64,000 nucleotides of DNA from positions 24,841,311 through 24,905,310 of the forward strand of contig NC_087068.1 in NCBI RefSeq assembly GCF_963678635.1. The letters are read 5' to 3'. The position numbers and the translations under genes were made by a program. Positions 1 through 11,345 of this stretch are shown one piece after another (within the stretch, counting starts at the first letter, position 1; every line of letters starts with the position of its first letter). Below the pieces are notes generated by a model. It was given only the letters and a program-made list of their open reading frames with translations, was not told the DNA's origin and searched no databases. Source of the DNA: Symsagittifera roscoffensis. Lineage: Eukaryota > Xenacoelomorpha > Acoela > Convolutidae.

Positions 1-5
1 AAAAA

Positions 6-167
6 TTGTGTCCCATATTCAGAAATGAGAAGCGTTTTTGATCAACGGAGATGCACAATTGAAAATTATCAAACTGAGTTTTTTGCGTGTGCTCGGTTAA
101 CTGGCGTACTATCTGATCGACACACAGGCAGAAACTGGATCCAATGGTCAGGAAAAGCAAGTTCATC
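6..167 (+). repeat. Direct repeat unit 1 inside the copia relic
   Basis: A ~162 bp stretch that recurs at 1018-1179 in the same orientation with only a few changes, offset exactly 1012 bp. Both begin at TTGTGTCCCA and end at GTTCATC. Confidence 0.85.
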
Positions 168-1017
168 GGCTAGGATGAGGAGATCAATGCCTATTTTTGA
201 TGGAGACAGGACAAGTTGTGCACGCAGGAAGCGTGTTTTTTAATGAAATCATCATTGCATATGACTTCAAGCTTCACAGTGAGCTAATGCAAACCCTGGA
301 GCTATCAATTGAGGTACAAATTTTTATTGAGCAACCAAGCATTCAGACAACCAGCTAAGCAACAAGAACGGAAACTGAGGGTGATACTGCAGATTGAATG
401 GGGCTACTGACGATGATCAAGACGAGGATGAAGCAGTAGATACACACTCTATTGAGCATCCCGTGCAGAGGTCCATTAGGACGAGGAACCCATCCATTTG
501 ATACGGACTGCCCTATATCCATGTTTCAGCGAGTGGAATCCAAGAGCCAAGGGGCTATTCAGAAGCAGTGCCGGAGCCCGAAAAGGAGATGCGGCTGGCA
601 GCCATTGTCTTAGAAGTCAAGACTCTAGAAGCCATGGTAACTTGGACAACTGTTGATGAACCAAAATCTCGAAAGCTGTTCCTGGACGATGTGTTCTTGC
701 TGTGACGAGAGATGCGATAGAACAAGCAGGGCGGTTCCTAGCTCGACATGTAGTGAAGGGGTTCATGCGAATGGAAAGACTTTAATTCAATAAGACATTT
801 GCTTCGACCTCTAAAACCGGAACAAAGAAAACTTTTCATGATCTTGGTTCCGGTGTGAACTTGATGAGTGTGAACTTGATGAGTGTAGCTCGGCGGTGGC
901 TAGGTATCTGCTGACACCCCATGGAGGACAGCTATCTCTTAAGCAGCGCGGCATGCCTTTCTTTCTTCAGTGATGTTCTGAGTGCGAGCAATGTCGACAA
1001 CTGTGAGAGTTCGAAAG

Positions 1018-1179
1018 TTGTGTCCCACATTCGGAAATGAGAAGCGTTTTTGATCAACAGAGATGCACAATTGAAAATCATCAAACTGAGCTAATTGCGT
1101 GTGCTCGGTTAACTGGCGTACTATCTGATCGACACACAGGTAGAAACTGGATCCAATGGTCAGGAAAAGCAAGTTCATC
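1018..1179 (+). repeat. Direct repeat unit 2 inside the copia relic
   Basis: Second unit of the 162 bp direct repeat. It interrupts the order of RT motifs, so a segmental duplication after insertion is likelier than an LTR pair. Confidence 0.85.
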
Positions 1180-2240
1180 TGATAGATAGATGAATAAGTC
1201 AGCCTTAGTCAACTCTCCTGTAATAGAGACAGTCCCAACAGAGCAGCCAACTGGGTTCAGAAGCTATCAAAGCCAAGTGTGTTTCCTACAACGAAATTTT
1301 TATCAGCGCAGAGCAAGAGACTAGTACCTGACGTTGATTACTTTCCTACTTGATAAAGGGTTCACGGGAAGCAGAAACGAAATTTTTTTTTTCACATTGA
1401 GGAGAGCAATGATTAATGGGATGGTTTGGGTAGATGACTTCATCTTTGGGTGAAGACGTCAAGATGAAAAGGGTAAGATGAGGGGCGGTTATCCGAACGA
1501 TTCAAGATGGATGACATAGACGTTTTGTCCTGGCTCCTGATACTAACGGTGAATCGACGATTGCTTGTACAGGCGGTGTCCATGAAAGCTGAAGACTACA
1601 GAGGTTTTGTGGGCTCATTATTATTCGTAGACAAGCCGTGATATCTTAGCTACTGTGATACAGCCGTGATATCCTAGCTACTGTGACGCAACTCTCCAGT
1701 TTTCTTCAGAATCTGGAAAAGTGCACAGGGTGGCTGCAAAGATTTTGTTACCTAAGATCTGGAGCTGTGCCACACCAAGGACGCTGATGGTGCAAGGCTC
1801 TATGGATCCGAAACTCCACAGTTCTGGCTGACAGAAGATCAACTACTGGCTACAGCTTTCAGCTTTGTTTTGCAGAGGGCATGGGCAGCAATTAGATTGA
1901 GCACCAAGAAGCAACCAACTGCAGCCATATCTACCAGTGAGGCTGACTACTAAGCAAAGGCGGTAGCGGTTCAAAAGGCTCTAACTCAGTGATCTTTTTC
2001 TCGATGAGATGGGAGTGGTGAATGACGGACCAACAGTCATCAAGGAGGACAACAGCACAGCTGCATCAAGATATGCAAGACTCCTGTGATGCAGAAGCGA
2101 ACGAAGCGCATCGATGTAAAATAACTTTTTGTTCGAGAAAGAGTGGAAGATGAGACAGTTAAACTTCAGTATTGCCCTTTTGATATCGTTAAGGCTAAGG
2201 TGAAACAACATCGTCGAATCTTGATGTGTTGCAGTCTGAC

Positions 2241-2858
2241 ATTTGTCAAAGCCAATTGAGCCTAAGTGAGGTTATTGAGGTCAGACAATCACAAGATCAG
2301 ACATATTAATCGACGCGAATCAGTTTAGAGGTCAAACTGATTAAAATAGTCATAACTGACTTAACTCAGACAAGGTCAACTAGTGATCACAAACTTTTTA
2401 TTCATTCAGCAATTTTTTATTTGGTACTTTGTGATGCTTAGTTTATCATGTCTCTATCTTCATTTTCTCAATCCATTTTTCAAAAATCCCTACTTTTTCT
2501 CAATCCTCAGTTCAAACTTCAGGTTTTATCTCAATCTCTATTCCCAGCCCTTAATTCTAGTTGCTCTAACCCTGAATCTTAAAAATAATTTATTTGTTTT
2601 TCATACTTTATATCGTAACATCGAGTGTTTAGCCGTTACAGCACGTAAAACAGTAATTACAACAGTAAAACAGCTATTGATTTTTGGAATTGAAACAAAC
2701 TAAAATCATTTATTTGCTTGCTTTGGTTTCTGTTTTGAAGACTTTTTTGTTTCAACAATCGGAGAAATTAGGGAATATAAATTTTTGAGGTTGTTTTTCT
2801 TCGTTCAAACGATGGGAAAACCACATATTAAATAAAACAATTTATAGTATTTTTTTTT
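2241..2858. other. No gene seen; T-rich spacer right of the copia relic
   Basis: Could contain the missing copia LTR, but no TG...CA pair or duplicate was found. A 106-residue hydrophobic frame at 2383-2703 looks like a by-product of T-rich sequence. Confidence 0.5.
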
Positions 2859-3314
2859 AGACAAAATTCGACTTTTTAACTAGCATTTTTTGACAGAATA
2901 TTCATATCATTCGAAAGCTATTGTTGTCCTGAGCTTAAATTTGAAAAGATTTTTTACCTGTGATCATTTTTTTAAAAAGTTATAGGGGTTTAAAAATTGC
3001 CATTTTGGCCAACTTGGGACAATTAACGCGCCAGATATTTTGCGCTGTTAACGCGTAAGCGGAGAGTTAATCCGTCTTAGAAATTGTTCCAAATTGGTTG
3101 GAAGCTTATTTGCCATAATTGATTTGTTACAAAGAGCGAAATCTATCCTTTTGTAGTTTATATGGCGTGGGGGATGATTTTGCTGCAAGAAATTTCAAAT
3201 TAAAAAAGTTTTATTTCATTTTATTAGATTTAATTTTTCAAAGTTATTACTGCTCTATAAACCTTAAAAAGTAGTCGGAACATTCAAGGCTTCGCCCTGA
3301 TACGAGCAGTCTTG
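2859..3314 (+). repeat. Repeat A, copy 1
   Basis: Matches the interspersed ~530 bp repeat also seen at 3804-3899/22899-23340, 49362-49890 and 57172-57694. Shared landmarks are a 'CGACTTTTTAACTAG' block, 'GGACAATTAACGCG', 'CGCGTAAGCGGAGA' and a terminal 7-bp hairpin TCAGGGC-ttc-GCCCTGA (here with one change) followed by TACGAGCAGTCT. The left ~60 bp are degraded. No protein is encoded. Confidence 0.85.
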
Positions 3315-3803
3315 TTTATGCTATGGGATAGAACAAAAGCCCTGTAACCTCTTACTCAGATGCCGCAAAAGTTTTTACTCGGATGCCACAAAATCAAACA
3401 AGACAGATTCTTTCAGGGTAAAGTTTTGTATGTCTTAACTGGTTTTTTGTCTGGATTGAGTTTGAGCATAACAGTTTGAAGAATTTATATAAAACTTTCC
3501 AAAAATGACATCTAAAGTGATATATTTTGCATCTAATTGCAAATTATTTGATATAATTTTTTGATAAACATGCCTAATTTCAGTTTGGAGCAGTTGATTA
3601 GCTAACGCCAGCTGAAAACGCAACATTTTTATTATCCTAATTTTTCCAAAATAACCATTTGAAAACCATCATCACTTCACACAAAACGATCACAAAGGTG
3701 AAGTATTGTTCCAAATTTGAGCTCAGAGAATCATTATTCTTCGAGGTATCATGAATATTGATCATCAACAGAGTACAAAAGTTCCATCGTTTTTTAAAAG
3801 AAC
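3315..3803. other. AT-rich spacer with a decayed repeat A fragment
   Basis: No gene seen. At about 3690-3740 there is an inverted, diverged piece of repeat A (GATCACAAAGGTGAA followed by a GAGCTCAG-like block). Confidence 0.5.
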
Positions 3804-3899
3804 AGACTGCTCGTATCAGGGCGAAGCCCTGAATGTTGCGACTGCCTTTTAAGGTTTATGGAGCAGCAGTAATAACACAAAAAATTAAATGAAATAAAA
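3804..3899 (-). repeat. Repeat A, copy 2, first part (split by LTR element)
   Basis: Starts with AGACTGCTCG and the hairpin TCAGGGC-gaa-GCCCTGA, then stops at the LTR boundary. The missing part resumes at 22899. The two parts together give ~538 bp, the length of an intact repeat A, so the retrotransposon inserted into it. Confidence 0.9.
3896..3899. repeat. Target site duplication AAAA (left, copy 1)
   Basis: AAAA precedes the LTR end at 3900, and AAAA follows the other LTR end at 22895-22898. A 4-bp duplication agrees with the clear TTAG duplication of copy 2, but the A-rich target makes this one weak. Confidence 0.55.
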
Positions 3900-4309
3900 T
3901 GAGTTATGACCGATGTGGTTAACTCATAGAGTAATTTCGGATAGGGTACACCGTCTGCTCGTCACGCTATCTTATTTTCGGCCGGATAGATTCGTGCAAC
4001 TTCTTAGTCTAATACCGATCCTAATGTTACTCTTATATCTACTAGTCTCAGGGTGTTTAACTAGCCTCTGCTAGGCTCAATAGATCTAGAGTATACTGGC
4101 TTATTGCAACTGCTGAAGTTCTCTTGGAGAGGCAACTAATTTCTAAGTTAAATTCAAATCTCTCTGGTGCTGAAATTACAAGTAATTTCAGCACTTACAA
4201 ATAAGTGGGTTGTTAGTTAGATGGATTATGATTGGTTAATATTAAATACTTTACAGTGGCAAAATCTCCAATTTATCCAATTATCAAATGTAGTTTAGAT
4301 CAGGTTCCA
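3900..4309 (-). repeat. 3' LTR of copy 1 (410 bp)
   Basis: Read on the - strand it begins TGGAACCTGATC and ends AACTCA. It matches 22321-22894 except for scattered substitutions and the extra duplicated blocks in that LTR. It contains a perfect 13-bp inverted repeat at 4167-4194. Confidence 0.95.
4167..4194. promoter_or_regulatory. Perfect LTR hairpin
   Basis: GTGCTGAAATTAC and its exact reverse complement are separated by 2 bases. The hairpin is kept, with one mismatch, in copy 2 (29011-29038). A role in polyadenylation, dimerisation or packaging is only inference. Confidence 0.6.
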
Positions 4310-4361
4310 CCCAAACGGGGTTTACATAGTTTTTTAGAACTATCTTTCTGCAATTTGAAGG

Positions 4362-4622
4362 ATGCATGATGAACGTTGGTATTTGGCGAACATCATTTTC
4401 TTGTCCGGTTCCTCTTGGAGACGAACGTTCCAGGACGCTGGAATTATGGATAGGAAATTGTTACGTCGTCATTCGACAACGACTGTGATCCCCAATGAAA
4501 TCAATCCGATTTCAAAATGGTTTGCTATGACAGGTTTTTCTGTATTATGTAGAGAACTTGTTTTGTGTGCAACCTCGTCTGGGAATGGCGTGAAGATCGC
4601 GCGTGGAAGGTATGCCTTGTAA
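4362..4622 (+). CDS. Antisense ORF next to the 3' LTR (copy 1), unknown function
   Basis: An 86-codon frame reads opposite to the retrotransposon, starting about 50 bp inside the 3' LTR. Copy 2 has a recognisable relative in the same place and orientation (45397-45872, -). Both share RWYLANIIF near the start, EWFAMTGF or KWFAMTGF, CREL, and SGNGV. In copy 1 the frame ends at 4620-4622, but similarity to the copy 2 protein goes on to about 4790 in the same direction. It could be an antisense gene driven from the 3' LTR, a captured host fragment, or chance openness of a conserved non-coding strand. I recognise no family. Confidence 0.4.
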   Translation: MHDERWYLANIIFLSGSSWRRTFQDAGIMDRKLLRRHSTTTVIPNEINPISKWFAMTGFSVLCRELVLCATSSGNGVKIARGRYAL

Positions 4623-4884
4623 CTCGGATCTGTACGTATACTTGAATATCGAGGTGGTCATTGGTCTAGTTCAATGAAATCCTTTTCTGCGAAGTCAAGT
4701 CGTACTCTGAATCCTTTGAGTTGTGATTGTGGAAGGCATGTCGGTTGTGCTTAGCCATTCTTTTGTTCGAGTGTGATGGGATCATCTAGACTTTGGATGT
4801 TCGTCTTTGTTGTTGTGTATTGATCAATATACTGCAAAGTATAATTTACATTTTATAAAATTATGTTAATTCAATTTTTTAATC

Positions 4885-5332
4885 ATGATTTTAGTTAGTT
4901 GTTTTCACAAAAGCGTTTTGTTTTGGTCTGGTTATTTTGAAGAGTTACTCACCCTTGAGTACCTCTTATTAAAAATAGGAGTGTGGTCACAAAGCGTGGA
5001 TGTAGCGCGGTGGGTTAGGCCGGCTATAGAGCATGCTCAAGACGTCCTCTTTGGTGGGTTAGGCCAGGAGTGGGAGTATGATTTCATGCTGTTTCTTTGA
5101 GAAGTCCTGTTATGTGATAACGTTTTATGTTGCGTTTATGTTGGTTTTTTTATGTTACTTTGGTTGTGTCCTTTTTTCAAAAATCAAATTGTTTTTGGTA
5201 TGGGTTTGTCTGGCGACTTTTTTGTGTTTTATTATTTCTTTCTTAGACTTTATAATAGTTTTCAAAAGAATAAATTATCCAGTTTTAAACCGGGTTAATC
5301 CGGTTTGGGTACCGTTGGTTTTCTTTTCTTAG
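4885..5332 (+). CDS. Antisense hydrophobic ORFs of the 3' region (copy 1)
   Basis: Two overlapping frames (4885-5100 and 5078-5332) read against the element. The second encodes 84 residues with two or three strongly hydrophobic stretches, ending in VPLVFFS. Copy 2 has the matching protein split between two frames at 44921-45176. Between them lies the best conserved block of the 3' region, with GGTGGGTTAGGCC occurring twice (near 5008 and 5053). The element's sense strand is A-rich, so T-rich antisense frames become hydrophobic easily. Coding status is doubtful. Confidence 0.3.
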
Positions 5333-5564
5333 TCATGCTGTTATTTTATGATTTGTGGTGTTTAGTAGGCTGCGTGGGTTAGTTTGGTTTAGTGTATAAT
5401 TCCTTTCCAACCGGGTTAAAGGAAAAATTGAAACTTGTTATCGTGTGTTAGAGTTGTTGATACTGAAGCTTGAAACTTAAAATCATTATTTAAACAATTC
5501 TTCGTGGGCGAGCTGTGCGAGTTTGGATAGAAATCATGTGCGAGTGAATGAAAATATTGAAAAG

Positions 5565-5809
5565 GTTAGTACTGCTTTCTCATTTTATCAATTTATTTCA
5601 TAGAACTTGAATTTTACTGCATTTTGGGCGAATTTTAAATGTATAAATTTTCATCGTAATTAAGTTTACTGCTTCATTGGGAAATAATTTCTAAAAAAAA
5701 AATTACTACATTTGGTATGAATTTTACTACATTATTTAGTGCAAGAAATTAACGAATTTTAAGTGAATTTAACAAGTTTGTATTTTTATTTTTCTTTTCT
5801 GTTTTGTAG
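5565..5809 (+). other. Candidate antisense intron (copy 1)
   Basis: GTTAGTAC follows AAAG at the left edge. A pyrimidine tract ending TTTTGTAG lies at the right edge. Copy 2 has the equivalent GT...AG pair at 44441-44688 with nearly the same length (248 against 245 nt). The sites overlap sense-strand splice-like signals, so which strand is spliced is unresolved. Confidence 0.3.
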
Positions 5810-5980
5810 ATGATCGTATTGTGAAGACTAGAAATATAAATCAAACATTGATAGAAAATGGTTAGTGCTAATTCAAATTTATTAGTTAAGAGTAATTAAA
5901 ATTATATTTACTTTAATCTTCTGGGAAAAAGCCGTGGGGGAAGATGTCGTGTATCATATCTGATGTTGTTAGTAATTTGG

Positions 5981-6532
5981 CTAGTATGCGTATGATGTTT
6001 TTAGTTTGTAGCAGTGGCCAAACAATTGAAGTGCTTTAATGGTGTTTAGTTCTTCGGTGCCTACTGCAAACTCGTAAGGTGTGTTTTGAATGAGGTTATA
6101 TATTTTATGGTTATATTTAGTATTGTGAATGAATTCTGATATGGGTATTTCAATAGGCTGTATAAATTCATGCGGGATAAGGAAGGGTCTGGATTCTTCG
6201 GCATTGAAGGTCTTCGTGATGGGACAGAATATATACATTTGGGTAACTGGGTCTTAGTTGCGGAGGATGCCGTGGAGGTTAGTATCTTCGATGCAATATG
6301 TAAAATTAAGGAAAAATGGTGACGTGCACTTTGAGTTAAGAAACTGAAAACGATGGTGAGGTTGTCTTGATGGGGTATGCAAATCAAAATGATTTTGTAT
6401 AAAACGATAGTATGTATATGTGTGGGTTTGTTTAGTGCGTAACATAATATCGTGGGAACAGTGCAAATCGCGTTCCTGTGGTGAACGAAAGTGAAAGGTT
6501 AGTGAAAATAACTGAATTTTGTCATACAACAA
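5981..6532 (-). pseudogene. 3' accessory ORF, C-terminal part (copy 1, broken)
   Basis: Two - strand frames (6254-6532 and 5981-6238) together match the 184-codon frame at 43783-44337 in copy 2. Shared landmarks are CSHDIMLRTKQTHTYTYYRF, NFTYC and a conserved PITKTFNAEESRPFLIPHEF segment. The protein lies downstream of the envelope and has no recognised family, signal peptide or clear membrane segment here. Copy 1 is broken by a frameshift near 6240, and its N-terminal half sits in the inverted segment 6535-7281. Confidence 0.6.
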
Positions 6533-6534
6533 CA

Positions 6535-7281
6535 GTTAATACACCCTAACACCCTCACAATACATCAACTATCATCCACAATAACATCCTCAAATCCATC
6601 TACTCCTACACCTTCCTCAGCTTACACTCCATCATTAACAAAATCATCCACATACACCGAAACACCTAGCAGCACTCACCGAGCTTATCGCACTTTAAAA
6701 CGAAAATTCCATAATCACCCATTCCCGACCAAACCCGGAACAGCCCGCGAATATATTAATCACCCGCAACATACAAACACCTAAGTTTTTTTGCAATCAC
6801 CTTACCCTCATTTCCGCAATATACATTAAACACACCTAACGATACTATTGACACACGCAATTTTGTAGATGAACATGTTTTATTGCCAACACTTCATTGG
6901 ACAGCTTATTATAATTTTACTAACCCCCTTTGCCTACCACTAACTAATACTCATGACAGCATAGAAAAGAACAAAGACATGTTATATAGACTCACCACAA
7001 CACTAACACCTCGACAATTTACTTACGTTGGATATAAAAACTTACTAAAAACATTCACTGCACCCCGAGCTAACGAATTTGCAATAGAATATTACAATCA
7101 TAATATCATACGACCCAATCAAGACCTATTTTTGAATGAGGACCGCTTCGCAAACCCGCAACTAACAGAGAAATTTTTCATCAAAACATCATACGTATTC
7201 ACACTTAATATTTTTGATAGAAAAAATGATCACATTATTTCAGAATCACTAGCTGATATTCAAGCATACGAAAGCTTCTAA
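6535..7281 (+). pseudogene. Inverted internal segment carrying the middle of the 3' accessory ORF
   Basis: All neighbouring element genes read on the - strand, but here the coding strand is +. The frame 6883-7281 (132 codons) ends DIQAYESF, and copy 2 has DTQAYESF running straight into the segment that copy 1 keeps on the - strand at 6532. Base composition flips too: the + strand is A/C-rich here and G/T-rich on both sides. Flipping the block restores continuity with copy 2. Copy 2 lacks almost all of this sequence, so this is the only view of that part of the protein. The function is unknown. Confidence 0.75.
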
Positions 7282-7373
7282 GGTAATAAAATTATCGAGC
7301 TCCTGGGAAATTTGGGGGGTATCTGGGGAATTATTATATGATCTGTCGGAATGAAGTGGAGAATAGGTTGGGG

Positions 7374-7937
7374 TCACTTGGGAAGCATAAGAAGGAGTGG
7401 AAATGGATGGGAGTGGATGATTTGATGGGATTGGTTGAAAAGGGGGTTTTGAAAAAACTGAGGAGTTGGTCTCAGTATAATTTGAGGGAGATGGTTCGGA
7501 GTCTGCAAATTCGTCAGGGTTTCTACATTAGGGTTATTAAATTGTGAGATAGAGGATAGAACTGAAATATCTGAGATAGTATCAGAATTCGTGCTTGATG
7601 ATATATTAATAATCGTAAAATTGGGTGGTGGGAAAGCAAAAAGTGGGATTTGAGTTTGGAGGTTGGCTGGGTGGTAATTTGAGCGATGGAGGGATCCAAG
7701 TTGTCGGCTCATCATTGTGGGCTAAAAAAAATGAATATGTTGAGACTAAAAAGTGGTGGTGTGTGGTTGTTCTATAATTTGTTCGTATGTTTTATCATTT
7801 TGTGAATGATGTGTCATTATATGTTGGATGGGGCTTGGTGTTATATTTGGTCTAGAATTTGGATTATTTGTGATTGCTAGGTTTCGGAAATTACGGGGAA
7901 CTAATGATAATGAATGATTTTGTGGTAGGGGTGGCAA
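7374..7937 (-). pseudogene. Pro/Ser/Thr-rich region after the envelope anchor (copy 1 only)
   Basis: Two - strand frames (7746-7937 and 7374-7715) follow the envelope membrane anchor. They encode Pro/Asn/Ser/Thr-rich, probably disordered chains. Upstream, the envelope frame runs through its last hydrophobic segment (about 8040-8120) into this region, so it may be the cytoplasmic tail or a separate small protein. Copy 2 has deleted the equivalent. Confidence 0.45.
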
Positions 7938-10284
7938 CTGTGGTGAGGTAGGTGTTATCTCTATATTATTGTGTTCCTCGTCGTAAACGTTTTGTCTTGT
8001 GGTTATTTTCGTGTTATATTCTTTTATTTGTGCATCTAGAAGTATTTTGTTTATTGATGATGAAAAAATTCCAAAAAATCCTGCAAATAGTATACGTGCT
8101 ACACTTGCTTGTCTGTTTACTTGTGTGTGTATAGCGCATGTGTTATAGATTCCTTTTAAGAAATCCTATAAAATTAAATATGGCGTATAAGATAGTTAAT
8201 TTTTCTAAGATGTAATAGGGCCATCCTAGAAAAGCTTGAATTTCGTTCTTTAGGGTGACAAAACTGAAAATATTTATGGGTGAAATATCTTGTGGTCTGT
8301 ATTTTTCACCGTTTAAATATATTTAGTCGTTAATGTCTTTAAAATATCCGCTATAATCTTGTGTATAAATATCTGCAAATCCTGCGGTGTCGGCAAGTTT
8401 TCTTAAATTCTGGTCAATTGATTGTCTTTGTATTTTATCCATCTGTGTTAATAATTCCTGAAATTGTTGTGTTCTAATGTGATGTTGGATATCTGATTTA
8501 GAATATATTCCAATTGCTTTCGGGTGAAAAATTTTTGAGTGATTGCATTAACGTAGGGTATGGTGTAAGAAGATAGTATTTATCTTCATCTTCATCATAT
8601 TCAATTTTACTACATTGTGGCTATTTTTTGATCCACATGGGACTGTGGTATCCCAAAAATATGTTCGTCTTGAAAGTGTGTCGACAAAATGTACTTTATT
8701 TTTATAGAATAAAGGGAATCTTTTATAACAACGTTTGTCTTCAAAAACATATAGTGGTGATACTTTTTTGGTACAAGTATGAAACCATAAAATATTTCCT
8801 TCGTAATCTAGACAATTTGATCTGTTTCCTGATAATAAATATGCTGCGTAGGGTATTTTTAGTACTGCTAGTGCGAGTGATGGTAGGATTAGTGTTCTTT
8901 CCAATTCGCATAATTGGTGAAGTGTTTCTAATTCGGAGAGTGACATTTCTTGAAAAATTTGACTAATTGTGTAGTCTAACTTCATATTCAAGTGGATATC
9001 AAAATGAATAATACCGAAATAGGTGCTATTCATTAGTGATAGTTCTTGTAAACGTGTGCTTTTACTGTCATGTGGCTTTAGTTTTCCACCAGGTTGACCT
9101 GTGCTTTTTGAAAATTAACTGGGATGTATGATGTTCCGTCATTTATAGGGTGACTTGTGGCATAAGGGTCAAATTTTATTTTCCAGTGGTCATGTCGAAA
9201 CCTTTTTCCTATTCGACAAGTATTTCAGAGTATTGCGTCTTATAAAGTGGTTTTCTGTATTTACATGCAATTTCTGTTTCTTGATAGATTTGGAAACGTG
9301 TTAATTTTTTTTCTATATCATGACTATTTCTAAAATCATTACTTTGTTTTCGGGATGGATTTACTTGTTCGTATGGAATTGATTCTATAAAATATTTTTC
9401 ATGAAAATTAATCATTCGAGCGTGTATTTTTGCTACTTGGAATGTTGTGCATGTATCTTCGGAAAACCAAACAATTGTTGTTTGGGTCCGTGTTGTAGGG
9501 TCACAATAAACTTGATCATTTTTGCAAGGTAATCTACTTCCTTGATAGATCATTTTGTTATCAGATAAATCTCGTGTGAGTTGTACTTTTTCGAGTTATT
9601 TTTTCCAATCGAAAAACATTATTTCTTGATATCCTTTATTTTTTGTGTCTGCTTTGCAGTTTGAGGGATTATTTATTCCAATGTGTGGTATCCAGTGTTT
9701 ATCGTGTATGTCATATAATAATCTTCCGTGTGCGCCGTTGCATGGGTATTTTTCGTCTAGTTTTATATGTCCGTGATATCGTTCAAGTTGTGCTTGGTGT
9801 ACAGAATCGGCAAAGACTTGGAAATTTACTATTTTCTTGTCTGTGTTTCTGTTTCTTGTGATGTTCAGTCTGAGTAGTTCGTTTTTACAATCATCGGGAT
9901 TTAGATGTAAAAGTCGTTCTATATTACTTTGATAGAATGATTCGTGATCAAGTCGGTTCTTATTTCCATTGGAAACTTGTGAACAAAGTACTTTCTTTTC
10001 GGAAAATGTTGCTGTAAATTTATATCGTGTGACTGTTGTTGCTCGGGCTTTTGAATAGATTGTTGCTATTACACTTGTAGTTACTATAGCTTGTGATTCT
10101 GTTTCGCATTGTGATACTTGATTTATTGCATATTTGTGTAGTGTTTTTTGTTCATTTTCTTCACAATCATAGTGTGTTACTAATTAATCCCGGGGTCCTG
10201 GGCAAGGAGAAGGACTTGTGTGTTTTGGTCTGATAATAGAAGAAAAAAAATGTGTTGAAATGTTAATATTTTTAGAATATACAT
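7746..10284 (-). pseudogene. env: Envelope-like glycoprotein (copy 1, broken)
   Basis: Homologous to 41382-43696 of copy 2. The start codon aligns at 10284, and the longest surviving frames are 9209-9553 and 8548-9033. Shared features include a Cys-rich segment (CKNDQVYCDPTT), IVWFSEDTCTTFQV, and a DLWFHTC/LWFYTC-type segment before YVFEDKRC. The hydrophobic anchor lies about 8040-8210. Stops and frameshifts break it at least five times. Envelope proteins of gypsy elements are membrane fusion glycoproteins. I could not assign this one to a known fusion class. Confidence 0.65.
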
Positions 10285-11300
10285 GTGTATGATAATCGTG
10301 AGTATGGGTTATAAAATGTGATGTAACCAATTGTGTTTTTTGTATATCTATCGTATTTATATATTACTTCAGTTGTTATAAATGGTGGTGGTAGCAATTG
10401 AGCTGTTATATTTGGTGGATTTAATGGGTAGGAATGTTGAACAATATTGTTAAGTTTGATCGTGATTTCGAAATTTAATTGGAGACTATTTTGTTGAAGT
10501 ATTTGAATATTGTGTTCACGAATATCTTCGTGGATATCTTGTCTATATTGTAGTCTGTTAAGTGCCCAACTGTAGAGTCGGTTACTATCTTGATGTTGTC
10601 CAAATAATGGTGGGGGTGCTACGAATGTACTCCAGTCTAGTCGTAAAGGGATATTTGTTGATGATTGTTCTCGATATCTAGCGTCGAGGTTATTTGAGAA
10701 ATTTAAAGGGAAAAACGTCGGTGAAATTTGACTTAATGATGGTGTTGATGGTAGTGATAATGTTTCTGGTAGTGACTATAGTGTTGTATCCGTAGAAATA
10801 TCTATTGGATCATTCACTAAGTTTGGTTCACCTTGTGTATATGAGTGTGTTGCGCAATATGGTAGTCGTGCTGTGGGATTGGGGGGTTTAAAGGGATTTT
10901 CACGTATTTTTTCAGATGTTGGTGTTGAACCTAAGTAATCTGAGGGTATATTTGAGGTGCTCTGTTGTGAAAGTAGTGTGGGAGTTTCTGGCAATGTACT
11001 ACTTGAAATCTCTGGAGTAGTTGGTGTTGGTGATTGGGGTATATCAAAATGAACTCTGACCTTGACTAATGTTTCTTATTCTGCTTAATTCTTGTGGTAA
11101 TGTGGGGTAAAAATTATATGTTGGTTCACTTAGAGGTGCCTGTCACTGAACTGGTTCTAATGGTTCGGATAAGCGAGCGTGTCGTTCTTCAAAAGTGTAT
11201 GGATTATCTTGAAAAGAAATTCGTGTGGATGTTTGGGGGTTTTGGGTAGTTGTGGGTATTGCTGGGTTTTCTTGGGATGATGTCGGTGAAGACTAATTTT
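10272..11300 (-). pseudogene. Pro/Ser/Thr-rich ORF between membrane ORF and env (copy 1, broken)
   Basis: Matches the open frame 40219-41394 of copy 2. The longest surviving piece (10776-10994) shares SDYLGSTPTSE and GEPNL-NDPIDISTDTT with copy 2 and then hits a stop that copy 2 lacks. The sequence is low in hydrophobic residues and rich in Pro, Ser, Thr and Gln. No family recognised. Confidence 0.55.
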
Positions 11301-11345
11301 GTGATTGTTAGTTAGCAATTTTTGAAAGTGTCTGATTGATTTTTT

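Larger units (their letters stand above)
1..2240 (+). pseudogene. Ty1/copia retrotransposon relic (RT-RNase H part)
   Basis: Short + strand reading stretches, separated by stops and frameshifts, carry Copia polyprotein landmarks in the expected order. There is an integrase-RT linker like RKRVFFNE near 225-255 and an acidic linker near 410-440. An EPRGYSEAV-like start of the RT domain lies near 545, and the RT active site VDDFIFG is at 1430-1450. A GSLLF segment is near 1613, the RNase H motif STSEADY at 1930-1950, EDNSTAA at 2045-2065, and RTKRID near 2100. In intact Copia elements these domains sit in one polyprotein that makes cDNA. Here no frame stays open across two motifs, so the copy is dead. 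The integrase, gag and left LTR would lie outside the window, and I could not define a right LTR. Confidence 0.8.

Noticed and set aside
2383-2703. 106-codon hydrophobic frame
   Set aside because: Explained by T-rich sequence. No signal, motif, poly(A) site or second copy supports it.
5008-5066. tRNA gene in the conserved GC-rich 3' block of the element
   Set aside because: TAGCGCGGTGGGTTAG recalls an A box, but one consensus base is wrong, no B box follows, and no cloverleaf can be drawn.
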